64,000 nucleotides of DNA from Gelidibacter sediminis (GTDB lineage: Bacteria > Bacteroidota > Bacteroidia > Flavobacteriales > Flavobacteriaceae), in the NCBI RefSeq assembly GCF_004364975.1, contig NZ_SOBW01000007.1, positions 434,001 to 498,000 of the forward strand. Reading direction: 5' to 3'. Each line of letters starts with the position of its first letter. Position 1 is the first letter of the stretch. Shown piece after piece: positions 54,011 through 61,970 of this stretch. The notes beneath the pieces are model-generated. The model ran no database searches, was not told where the DNA came from, and was given only the letters and a program-made list of their open reading frames with translations. The position numbers were made by a program, and so were the translations under genes.

Positions 54011-54046
54011 GACACGAACCTGCCTGCCGGCAGGCAGGTTCGTGTC
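54011..54046. repeat. 36-bp perfect GC-rich palindrome
   Basis: Arms GACACGAACCTGCCTGCC (54011-54028) and the exact reverse complement (54029-54046) sit between the GH20 and GH123 genes. It would form an 18-bp hairpin, but no T-run follows, so it may be a repeat element, an mRNA-stability element or an attenuator rather than a terminator. Confidence 0.85.
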
Positions 54047-54090
54047 AAAGACCCATCTCCATAAACCCATCCAAATAATACAATTGCATA

Positions 54091-55857
54091 ATGAAACTAT
54101 TTATAAAATCCGTGCTAATGCTTTCTGTCATCTGGACCTCCAGCTGTCAGCAACAAAAAGTTTTCACCATAGCACAAACCTACCAAGAACCTGTAGATCC
54201 TTCGCCAGCAACTAATCAAAACTGGTCCGCTGTTCCACAAGGGCTGCAAGCCTCAGTAACGTCTACCAACATCCGATTTGTAAAAAGTGAAATTCCTAAA
54301 ATAGAAGTACAATCCACTTGGAATGGTACCGCGTGGAAGGGCGAACGCAGCGCAGCGCAACTTGTGTTGTGGAGTAAAGATTCTTTGACTGAAGTCAATA
54401 CCAAAATTTCAGATTTTAAGTCGGATTCAGGAGCAACACTTCCTGCAAGTATCGCCACCATTAATTTTGTGAAGTATGTTTTAACCGATGTCTTCGATCA
54501 AGGTTGTGGCCATAGAAAACCGGAAGACTTCCCGTCTTCATTAGCTGCGGATGCACTTGAACCGGTCAATTCTTTCGCTATTCACGCTCAGGAAACCCGA
54601 CCAGTTTGGGTGACGATGGATATTCCGCAAGATGCCAAACCGGGCACTTACACAAGCACATTCACCATTGACGTTAAAGGACAAGCATCAAAAACCATGG
54701 CATTTTCCATTCGCGTAATTGACAAGGTTTTACCGCAAGCTTCCGATTGGAAATTCCATTTAGATTTATGGCAAAATCCTTACGCAGTAGCACGTTTTCA
54801 TGACGTGGAGCCGTGGTCTGATGCGCATTTCGACTTGTTAAAACCGATTATGAAACGTCTTGCGGATGCAGGACAGAAAGTAATTACCGTTTCCCTCAAC
54901 AAACGCCCGTGGGGTGGACAAACCTATGATCAATTTGAAGCGATGATAGAATGGCGCAAAAAAGCAGATGGGACCTGGACTTATGATTATACCATTTTTG
55001 ATAAATGGGTGCAAATGATGATGGATTTAGGCATCAAGAATCAAATTAGTGGCTATTCCATGGTGCCATGGGGCAACGAGTTTTACTATTTTGATGAAGC
55101 CGAAAACAAGGAAATCAAGGTAAAAGCGGCACCAGGATCTCCAGAGTATAAAGACTTATGGATTCCGTTCTTAGCGAAATTCAAGTCCCATTTAGAAGAA
55201 AAAGGTTGGAATACCATTACAAGAATTGCCATGGACGAGCGCGGCCCAGAAGAGATGAAGGCCATGCTGGAATTACTCAATGAGCACGCTCCGGAATTCG
55301 GTGTGTCGTTTGCCGATAATCATAAAAGTTACAAACTGTATCCGGACGACTTAAAAGACATGTCCGTTGCCTTTGGGCATCCTGTAGATGCTGAGGATTT
55401 AAAGATTCGCAAAGCTAATGGGTACATCAGCACCTTTTACGTGTCCTGTGCCGACGCGTTTCCAAACACTTTTACCTTTTCGCCTCCTGCAGAAGGCACG
55501 TTTATAGGTTGGTACGCCATGGCGGCCGATTTTGACGGTTTTTTACGTTGGAGCTATAACAGCTGGACAGAAAATCCATTGCAAGATTCCCGATTTAGAA
55601 CCTGGCCTGCTGGAGATACTTATAGTGTGTACCCTAACAATAGAAGCTCCATCCGTTTTGAAAAACTAAGGGAAGGCATTGTTGATGCTGAAAAAATCAG
55701 AATTCTAAGAGACGATTTTTCCAATAGAAGTATGACCGCGGAACTACAAGAATTAAATCAACTCGTCGAAAAATTCAACAGAAACACCAAACCAGAAGAT
55801 TTAGAACGCCTACTTGAAGACGCTAAAAAGCAACTGAATCAATTGGCCGAAAAATAA
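54091..55857 (+). CDS. GH123 beta-N-acetylgalactosaminidase lipoprotein
   Basis: Family 123 (DUF4091-type) enzyme of 588 aa releasing terminal beta-GalNAc. Lipobox TSSC (Cys19). An N-terminal beta-sandwich (about 25-210) precedes the barrel. The substrate-assisting pair is predicted to be Asp382-Glu383 in RIAMDERGPEE, and FLRWSYNSWTENPLQDSRF and YPNNRSSIRFEKLREG are typical family stretches. It follows the second GH20 gene across the 36-bp palindrome and precedes GH84. Its presence supports GalNAc in the substrate. Confidence 0.9.
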   Translation: MKLFIKSVLMLSVIWTSSCQQQKVFTIAQTYQEPVDPSPATNQNWSAVPQGLQASVTSTNIRFVKSEIPKIEVQSTWNGTAWKGERSAAQLVLWSKDSLTEVNTKISDFKSDSGATLPASIATINFVKYVLTDVFDQGCGHRKPEDFPSSLAADALEPVNSFAIHAQETRPVWVTMDIPQDAKPGTYTSTFTIDVKGQASKTMAFSIRVIDKVLPQASDWKFHLDLWQNPYAVARFHDVEPWSDAHFDLLKPIMKRLADAGQKVITVSLNKRPWGGQTYDQFEAMIEWRKKADGTWTYDYTIFDKWVQMMMDLGIKNQISGYSMVPWGNEFYYFDEAENKEIKVKAAPGSPEYKDLWIPFLAKFKSHLEEKGWNTITRIAMDERGPEEMKAMLELLNEHAPEFGVSFADNHKSYKLYPDDLKDMSVAFGHPVDAEDLKIRKANGYISTFYVSCADAFPNTFTFSPPAEGTFIGWYAMAADFDGFLRWSYNSWTENPLQDSRFRTWPAGDTYSVYPNNRSSIRFEKLREGIVDAEKIRILRDDFSNRSMTAELQELNQLVEKFNRNTKPEDLERLLEDAKKQLNQLAEK

Positions 55858-55887
55858 AAATAGCTATCAAATCATTTAATATCCATC

Positions 55888-58119
55888 ATGACAACATTAA
55901 AACAATTCACCGTAAAACGAATCACCACTAAAACCTTTATTTTAAGTGCGTTTATGCTGATTAGCAGCCTAGGGTTTTCGCAAGAACTCGTGGTTAATCC
56001 ACAACCTCAGCAGCTTTCCATTTCAAAATACACGTCTGTCCCATCGCATTTTAAGGTGGAACAGAAAAATGCTGATCCTGCAACGAAACATCTACTATCT
56101 ACATTCTTTACGAGTGACAATACCGCTTCGGACGGATTTTCAGTTACCATCGGAGAGCGCAAGGATAAGTTCTCAAGAAAACTTCTAAAAAAAGTCCCTG
56201 AAAACCCAGAAGGCTATTACATCCATAGTTCAGACAAGGCCATTACCGTTATTGGCAACGACGTGCGTGGCACGTATTACGGCGTGAGAACTTTAATCGC
56301 TTTATTACAAGCTGATCAAATGCCTTTAGGTGAGATTACTGATTATCCAGACGTGACGGCCCGTGGCGTCGTGGAAGGTTTTTACGGTGCCCCGTGGAGT
56401 TTTGAACACCGTATGCGTCAGATTGATTTTTATGGCGAAAACAAACTCAACACCTACATCTACGGGCCAAAGGATGATCCTTACCACAGCTCACCAAACT
56501 GGAGAAAAGCCTATCCTGAGGATGAAGCTGCGCAACTTAAAAAACTCATCGATAGGGCGAATTTAAATCATGTCGATTTTGTGTGGGCCGTGCATCCTGG
56601 AAAAGATATTAAATGGACTGAGGAAGACCGTACTGCCCTACTCCGCAAATTTGAAATGATGTACGATTTAGGCGTGCGTTCTTACGCCGTGTTTTTCGAC
56701 GATATTTCTGGGGAAGGCACGAATCCAAGTCAACAAGCCAATCTCTTAAATTACTTGCACACTAATTTTGTAAAGGTTAAAAAAGATGTGACGCCGTTGA
56801 TTATGTGTCCAACCGAGTATAATAAAAGTTGGTCGAAACCTGAAGGTGGCTATCTAGAAACTTTAGGAAAAGAATTGGACCCTTCAGTTAGAATTATGTG
56901 GACGGGTAACCGTGTAGTGGCAGACATTGATAAAGAAACGATGGATTGGATCAACAACAAAATTCAGCGTGAGGCCTTTATTTGGTGGAATTTCCCAGTG
57001 TCTGATTATGTAAGAGACCATTTATTATTAGGTCCGGCGTATGGAAACACTAAAGACATTGCCAAAGACGTATCTGGTTTTGTGTCCAACCCAATGGAAC
57101 ACGCTGAATCCTCTAAAATTGCGATTTACGGCGTTGCCAACTACACTTGGAATATGGCAGGGTACCAACCTGAACAAAGCTGGCAGAACGCCTTAAAAGT
57201 GGTGATGCCAGAAAACGCGGCAGCATTAGAGATTTTTGCAAGCCACAATAGCGATTTAGGTCCTAATGGACATTTATACAGACGCGACGAATCGGTGAAA
57301 TTTAAACCTGAAGCAGAGGCGTTCTTGAAACAATTGAAAGCAAATCAACCAATTGCAAATCTCGACCTTGTCACCAACGAATTTAATGCAATGGTAGAAG
57401 CGTCTTATATTTTGCTTAACAGCACGGATAATCCAGTGCTTTTGGAGGAAATGCGTCCTTGGTTGAGACAGTTCAAATTGTTAGGGCAATCAGGATTAGC
57501 AATGTTGAATATGCATAAAGCACTCCAAGCAAAAAACACAACAGATTTTGAACGAAGCTACCAAGCCATTAAAGCTATGAAAGCGGAAATGTATACCAAT
57601 GATCGCAAAGACAACCAAAATCCTTACCAACCTGGTGTGAAGACAGGCACTTTAGTGGTGACGCCATTAATTGACGAGGCTTTTGCCCATTTAACAGCAA
57701 CTTACAATAAGGCTTTTGATAAAAACTTAGAAATTGTCGCCAGTTATAATCCGCACAAATTATACACCAATGTTGAGCAGTTGAAACATCAAACTGCGAC
57801 GCTAAAAGATCGTACGTTAACTATGAATGTGCCTTTAGAAGTGATTCGTTTTGAACCGAAAACCTACTTCGGATTTGAACTAAAAGAAGCCGCACAAGTA
57901 AAATCAATCGTCTTCAAACTATCGCCAGCAACCAGTTATGAGCACTTGGCATTAGAAGTATCCACTAATGGTAGCGATTGGACCTCTGTGAAAACAGAAG
58001 TTAAAGATGATGCCGTAAGAGGCGCCGTTAATAGTGAGGTGAAGTATATTAGAATAAGCAATACCGCTTCAAAAACACTAGAAGCTAAACTTGAGCATGT
58101 AAAGGTGGAGTTAAAATAA
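55888..58119 (+). CDS. GH84 beta-N-acetylglucosaminidase, exported
   Basis: O-GlcNAcase-like/hyaluronidase-like enzyme of 743 aa. Signal peptide with a long n-region ends near residue 31 (GFS/Q). A GH20b-like N-terminal domain (about 35-150) precedes the GH84 barrel with VVEGFYGAPWS and the catalytic Asp271-Asp272 in VFFDDISGEG. A helical linker region (about 430-590) and an F5/8 type C domain (about 620-743) follow. Known relatives act on beta-GlcNAc on proteins or in glycans. It is the last gene of the operon, 30 bases after GH123, and is followed by a terminator. Confidence 0.93.
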   Translation: MTTLKQFTVKRITTKTFILSAFMLISSLGFSQELVVNPQPQQLSISKYTSVPSHFKVEQKNADPATKHLLSTFFTSDNTASDGFSVTIGERKDKFSRKLLKKVPENPEGYYIHSSDKAITVIGNDVRGTYYGVRTLIALLQADQMPLGEITDYPDVTARGVVEGFYGAPWSFEHRMRQIDFYGENKLNTYIYGPKDDPYHSSPNWRKAYPEDEAAQLKKLIDRANLNHVDFVWAVHPGKDIKWTEEDRTALLRKFEMMYDLGVRSYAVFFDDISGEGTNPSQQANLLNYLHTNFVKVKKDVTPLIMCPTEYNKSWSKPEGGYLETLGKELDPSVRIMWTGNRVVADIDKETMDWINNKIQREAFIWWNFPVSDYVRDHLLLGPAYGNTKDIAKDVSGFVSNPMEHAESSKIAIYGVANYTWNMAGYQPEQSWQNALKVVMPENAAALEIFASHNSDLGPNGHLYRRDESVKFKPEAEAFLKQLKANQPIANLDLVTNEFNAMVEASYILLNSTDNPVLLEEMRPWLRQFKLLGQSGLAMLNMHKALQAKNTTDFERSYQAIKAMKAEMYTNDRKDNQNPYQPGVKTGTLVVTPLIDEAFAHLTATYNKAFDKNLEIVASYNPHKLYTNVEQLKHQTATLKDRTLTMNVPLEVIRFEPKTYFGFELKEAAQVKSIVFKLSPATSYEHLALEVSTNGSDWTSVKTEVKDDAVRGAVNSEVKYIRISNTASKTLEAKLEHVKVELK

Positions 58120-58153
58120 ACTGATCAGAATTATTCTGATTTTAGGTGACACT

Positions 58154-58191
58154 ATAGGCAAAGCAAGATTTCTTGTTTTGCCTATTTTTTT
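58154..58191 (+). terminator. Terminator after the GH29-GH84 operon
   Basis: Arms ATAGGCAAAGCAAGA (58154-58168) and TCTTGTTTTGCCTAT (58171-58185) pair with one G-T, followed by a run of T. It begins 35 bases after the GH84 stop codon. Confidence 0.87.
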
Positions 58192-58331
58192 TAGCAAACC
58201 TCAGCTTGTTTTTACGTTTTAGCTTATTACTAAACAGATTTCTGAAGCCTATGAAAACAATTCCTATCTTAGAGACGCGATCGTTAATTCCAGAAGCTAT
58301 CAATTTAAAGGCTTAATTAAAAACATCTTGT

Positions 58332-58934
58332 ATGAATATTACCAATAGAACCATTGCCATTATAGTTGTCGTGATAGCCATGCTCTTCATGTCCTGTAAG
58401 GACAAATCCACATCCGAAAATTTAATACCAGAATCCAATTTAACCAAGGTAGAGCGCCTTGAATTTTTTTTAGAATCACCAATAACACTAAACACAAACG
58501 CTAAAGAACAACGCTTAAATACGATCCAATTCCATAAGAGTTATATCTTAAATGAAAATCCGCATGTAGATACTAATAAAGATTCCCTTTTGAAAGCCAA
58601 TTCAAATAGCTATGTGGCAATTGGTGAAGCGCATTTTGATAAAGAACGCGATTCTTTAATCCGATTTGCATCAGCAACTGATGTTATCGGAATTTTAAAA
58701 AATAAGTATGTAGATCGGATTACCTATATGCGATTACAATCTGAAGACCTACAGCTCAATTATGGCGTGCATTTAGGAATGGACGCTGATAGTTTTACAA
58801 AACTATTCCCATTAGAACTCGACGCCAATTATAAAGCAACAGTTGAAGACCGTGATGCTTTTGAAGTGACCTTCACTTTTGATAAAAAGAACAAGACCTT
58901 AAAAGAAGTGAATTATGTTTCGGTGATGGACTGA
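58332..58934 (+). CDS. Small lipoprotein of unknown function
   Basis: Not recognised. 200 aa, with a signal sequence ending in lipobox FMSC (Cys22). The rest is soluble, mixed alpha/beta and acidic; the part LNYGVHLGMDADSFTKLFP followed by a strand-rich end resembles small periplasmic proteins of the DUF-type folds but no family is assigned. It has its own gap of 212 bases after the operon terminator and converges with the GH16 gene. Confidence 0.75.
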   Translation: MNITNRTIAIIVVVIAMLFMSCKDKSTSENLIPESNLTKVERLEFFLESPITLNTNAKEQRLNTIQFHKSYILNENPHVDTNKDSLLKANSNSYVAIGEAHFDKERDSLIRFASATDVIGILKNKYVDRITYMRLQSEDLQLNYGVHLGMDADSFTKLFPLELDANYKATVEDRDAFEVTFTFDKKNKTLKEVNYVSVMD

Positions 58935-58995
58935 TACATGATTTCATATTGTGCAGAGATTTAGGGAAAATCTAATCAAACTTTTATAAAAAGAT

Positions 58996-59826
58996 TTAAT
59001 CTTTAAACTCCCAAACCTTTACATAATCAATCGCCATTTCAAGTGGAAAGTTTTGCGTTGAGGTTACAAGCCCAGGCCAGAAATTGATACCGGACTGCCC
59101 TTTATCGGCACTCGCATGGTTTAGGATGATGTAATAATCGGTCTCAAATGGCCAGCGTTTTTCGAAATCGTCTGTAGGCTCGTGCACCATCGTCAGTTTA
59201 TTGTTAACATAAAACTCGATGCGGTTGGGGAGTTTCAGAATGCCGTACGTATTGTATTCTGTGGGAGTAATTGCAGGTGTTTCACCTTTAGAGATGTGTT
59301 TGGCATTGCCGTCAGATTGATGCACGACTTGATGAACAAAGTTATCGTTGTTAAGACGTTCCATGATGTCAATTTCACCACCATTAGGCCACCCAGCATA
59401 GACATCATTTTGCGGCATCAACCATATGGCTGGCCAACCGCCTTGCGAAGCGCTATTAAACTTTGCCCGCACTTCAATTTTGCCGTATTTAAAACTGAAT
59501 TTATCTTTGGTTTGGATTGCTCCAGTTTCTGGGAGATTAGTCTCCTCATTCCAGCGCGCGCGGATGTGCAACTTCCCATCCTTGACTTCCGCCAATTCCG
59601 CATCCTTCACAACGTATCGGTTCCAGGGCGATCCATTTTCTCGCTGGGGTAGACTCGTCCAAAATTGAGTGTTATATGCAGTCCCATCAAACTGGTCTTC
59701 AAACACTAATTGATACGCTTCAATACTGTTCTCTTTTATAGGCTTACTAACCGAACACGACTGTAACGCCACGCACAAAAGCAATAGCATTCCCAACTGG
59801 CACAACACTGAATTCATATTCATCAT
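58996..59826 (-). CDS. GH16 endo-glycanase lipoprotein
   Basis: GH16 enzyme of 276 aa, lipobox LQSC (Cys24; the ATG four codons downstream is also possible). The jelly-roll domain is the whole mature protein. Catalytic residues: Glu151, Asp153 and Glu156 in GGEIDIMER. The family includes laminarinases, porphyranases, keratanases and mucin O-glycan endo-beta-galactosidases. The surrounding fucosidase, hexosaminidase and sulfatase genes favour an endo-acting O-glycan or keratan-type enzyme, but this is inferred. Downstream of the two sulfatase genes across a repeat-filled gap. Confidence 0.9.
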   Translation of the reverse strand: MMNMNSVLCQLGMLLLLCVALQSCSVSKPIKENSIEAYQLVFEDQFDGTAYNTQFWTSLPQRENGSPWNRYVVKDAELAEVKDGKLHIRARWNEETNLPETGAIQTKDKFSFKYGKIEVRAKFNSASQGGWPAIWLMPQNDVYAGWPNGGEIDIMERLNNDNFVHQVVHQSDGNAKHISKGETPAITPTEYNTYGILKLPNRIEFYVNNKLTMVHEPTDDFEKRWPFETDYYIILNHASADKGQSGINFWPGLVTSTQNFPLEMAIDYVKVWEFKD

Positions 59827-59899
59827 TTTTAAAATCTATATTCTCTTTTCTATTCTCTTTATTCTCTATTCTGTCTTCAAATTACTTAGAATCACATTA

Positions 59900-60094
59900 A
59901 AACCACCTCGTCTTCTGCTTCTCTCTGGAAGCAGAATCCACTCCTCCTTGAAAAGGAGGAGAATTTATGATGCTAGTTAAAGATTGAATTTAAGTAAGCA
60001 ACAAATTCGTCAATAGCACTTTGCTTCACACTTCAACATTTGTTATTCAGATTTTGTCATTCGAGATTCTCTTCTATCTTCTCTATTTTCTCTT
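59900..60094. repeat. 195-bp direct repeat, copy 1
   Basis: Aligns at a constant offset of 233 bases with 60133-60327, with roughly nine in ten bases identical. It includes stems 59913-59921/59928-59936 (TTCTGCTTC arms) and 59941-59949/59953-59961 (CTCCTCCTT arms, GAA loop). Confidence 0.85.
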
Positions 60095-60132
60095 AACCCT
60101 ATAAAGCATTAACCCCACTTATGATTACACCG

Positions 60133-60327
60133 AAACCACCTCGTCTTCTGCTTCTCTCCGGAAGCAGAATCCACTCCTCCTTGAAAAGGAGGAGAATTTA
60201 AGAGGGTTGTTAAAAATTGAAATTAAGTCAGCAACAAATTCCTCAATAGCACTGTGCTTCCCACTTCAACATTTGTTATTCAGATTTTTTCATTCGAGAT
60301 TCTCTTCTCTCTTCTCTATTTTCTCTT
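60133..60327. repeat. 195-bp direct repeat, copy 2
   Basis: Second copy, 38 bases after copy 1, with the same stem pairs (60146-60154/60161-60169 and 60174-60182/60186-60194). Its stem arms are conserved while loops and linking segments vary. Confidence 0.85.
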
Positions 60328-60363
60328 TTCTATTTTCTCTATTCTATTTTCTCTATTCTCTCC
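60299..60363. repeat. Polypyrimidine low-complexity tract
   Basis: Almost entirely C and T with scattered A in TTCTCTAT-like units, reaching to the stop codon of the sulfatase gene. A shorter similar tract lies at about 59838-59876. Confidence 0.8.
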
Positions 60364-60366
60364 TCA

Positions 60367-61962
60367 CTAATTATAACTCTCAATATACTTCCTATCAAGC
60401 TCCTCAGAATCCTTGTATTTCTTTCGTGTTTCCTGAAGTTTTTGCTTCATTTCGGTGACCACTTGGGCATATTTCGGATCATTGATCACATTATTCACTT
60501 CTTTAGGATCATTTAAACGATCATACAATTCCCATTCATTCACATCGTGATAAAAATGGATGATTTTATATTCCTTGGTGGCAATTCCATAATGCCTTTT
60601 CACAGCGTGTTCCGCAGGATATTCATAATAATGGTAGTACACGGCGTCTCTATCCCAAACGGCTTTATTACCGGTTAAAAGTGGCACTAAACTCTCTCCT
60701 TGCATGTCTTTAGGAGCAGTGACACCGGCAATTTCAAGGAAAGTTTGGGCAAAATCCAGATTCTGCACCATCTCATCTTCCGTGATGCCTGGCTTAATTT
60801 GATTTGGCCATTTGATCAACAACGGTGTTTTAAACGATTCGTTGTACATAAATCGCTTGTCAAACCAACCGTGTTCGCCTAAATAGAAACCTTGATCTGA
60901 GGTATACACCACAATGGTGTTATCTGCTAATTTCTCTTCGTCGAGATAATCCAATACGCGACCAACATTTTCATCTACGGAGGCGATGGTTCCTAAATAA
61001 TCCTGTAAGTAACGTTGGTATTTCCAAACCGTCAAGGTAGAATCGTTCATGGTTGGGTAGCGCTTTTTGAAATCTTCATTAATCGGTCCGTAAACGGCAT
61101 CCCACTTGGCGCGCTGCTTTGCATTCAATGTATATAAGCTTTCTCCGAGTTGACTCCATTGCTCAATGTTCAGCTCTTTAACCGTTGCCGGCGTAAGCTT
61201 ATTATCGTTAATAAGCGACATGTGTTTTAAAATTCCCATCTCGGCCGATTTAGCAGCTATTCCTCTGGTCTTGTAATCGTCGAACAAGGTTTCTGGCAGG
61301 GGAAAGGTCTTTTGGGTAAATTCTTTATAATACTTTTCACTCGGCAACCACGCACGGTGCGGCGCTTTGTGCAAATACATCAACATAAATGGCTTGTTAG
61401 GATCTCTGCGGTGTTTCATCCAATCTAAAGTCAAATCGGTCGTAATATCCGTCACATAACCCTCAATAATAGTATCCCCTTTTTGGGTGATGAATTTCGG
61501 ATTGTAATAATCGCCTTGACCTGGTAAAATCTTGAATTCGTCAAAACCTTTTGGGTTATTTCCAAAGTGCAATTTTCCAAACATGGCTGTTTGATAACCT
61601 GCTTTTTGAAGGATTTGTGGAAAGGTCACATTAGTGGTATCAAAATGACTTAAGTTGTCAATCTTACCATTGATATGGCTGTGTTTTCCAGTAAGGATCA
61701 CCGCTCTTGATGGCGCACAGATGGAGTTGGTAACTGTGGCATTGATAAATAGCATGCCTTCCTTGGCAATCCTATCAATATTTGGGGTTTGAATTAAGGT
61801 CGTGTCATAAGCGCTGATGGCTTGATACGCATGATCATCAGACATGATGAAAATAATATTTGGCCGTTCTTTTTTTACTTCTGCTGTTGTAATGTTTTTG
61901 GTCTTACAGCCTACAACTGCGGAGGCGCCTACCAAAAGATAAAAGAGTTTTGAAGATTTCAT
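60367..61962 (-). CDS. S1 sulfatase lipoprotein, GlcNAc-6-sulfatase-like
   Basis: Formylglycine-dependent sulfatase of 531 aa; lipobox VVGC (Cys19). The modified cysteine is Cys82 in ICAPSR, of the CxPSR form, followed by AVILTGKHSH. Metal residues Asp42-Asp43 lie in SDDHAYQ and a further site in YTSDQGFYLGEHGWFDKRF. The TNSICAPSRAxxLTGKxSHxNG context resembles the GlcNAc-6-O-sulfatase branch (S1_11-like), which is inferred. It needs an anaerobic or aerobic maturation enzyme, not seen here. Downstream of the second sulfatase by 8 bases. Confidence 0.93.
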   Translation of the reverse strand: MKSSKLFYLLVGASAVVGCKTKNITTAEVKKERPNIIFIMSDDHAYQAISAYDTTLIQTPNIDRIAKEGMLFINATVTNSICAPSRAVILTGKHSHINGKIDNLSHFDTTNVTFPQILQKAGYQTAMFGKLHFGNNPKGFDEFKILPGQGDYYNPKFITQKGDTIIEGYVTDITTDLTLDWMKHRRDPNKPFMLMYLHKAPHRAWLPSEKYYKEFTQKTFPLPETLFDDYKTRGIAAKSAEMGILKHMSLINDNKLTPATVKELNIEQWSQLGESLYTLNAKQRAKWDAVYGPINEDFKKRYPTMNDSTLTVWKYQRYLQDYLGTIASVDENVGRVLDYLDEEKLADNTIVVYTSDQGFYLGEHGWFDKRFMYNESFKTPLLIKWPNQIKPGITEDEMVQNLDFAQTFLEIAGVTAPKDMQGESLVPLLTGNKAVWDRDAVYYHYYEYPAEHAVKRHYGIATKEYKIIHFYHDVNEWELYDRLNDPKEVNNVINDPKYAQVVTEMKQKLQETRKKYKDSEELDRKYIESYN

Positions 61963-61970
61963 AGGAATTA

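Larger units (their letters stand above)
59827..60366. other. 540-base repeat-filled gap
   Basis: No credible gene. It contains two ~195-base direct repeats, each with two hairpins, and C/T-rich tracts near both ends. It separates the sulfatase pair from GH16. Confidence 0.8.

Noticed and set aside
54011-54046. Rho-independent terminator after the second GH20
   Set aside because: No T-run follows the stem on either strand and the same-direction operon continues 44 bases later.
59182-59652. 156-codon plus-strand frame opposite GH16
   Set aside because: Antisense to the GH16 catalytic region; the GH16 motifs show which strand codes.
59900-60327. CRISPR-like array from direct repeats
   Set aside because: Only two long copies with hairpins and a 38-base spacer, no cas genes; a dispersed repeat explains it.
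60207-60458. 83-codon plus-strand frame in the repeat gap
   Set aside because: Encodes low-complexity Phe/Leu/Ser-rich sequence from the pyrimidine tract and runs into the sulfatase gene.
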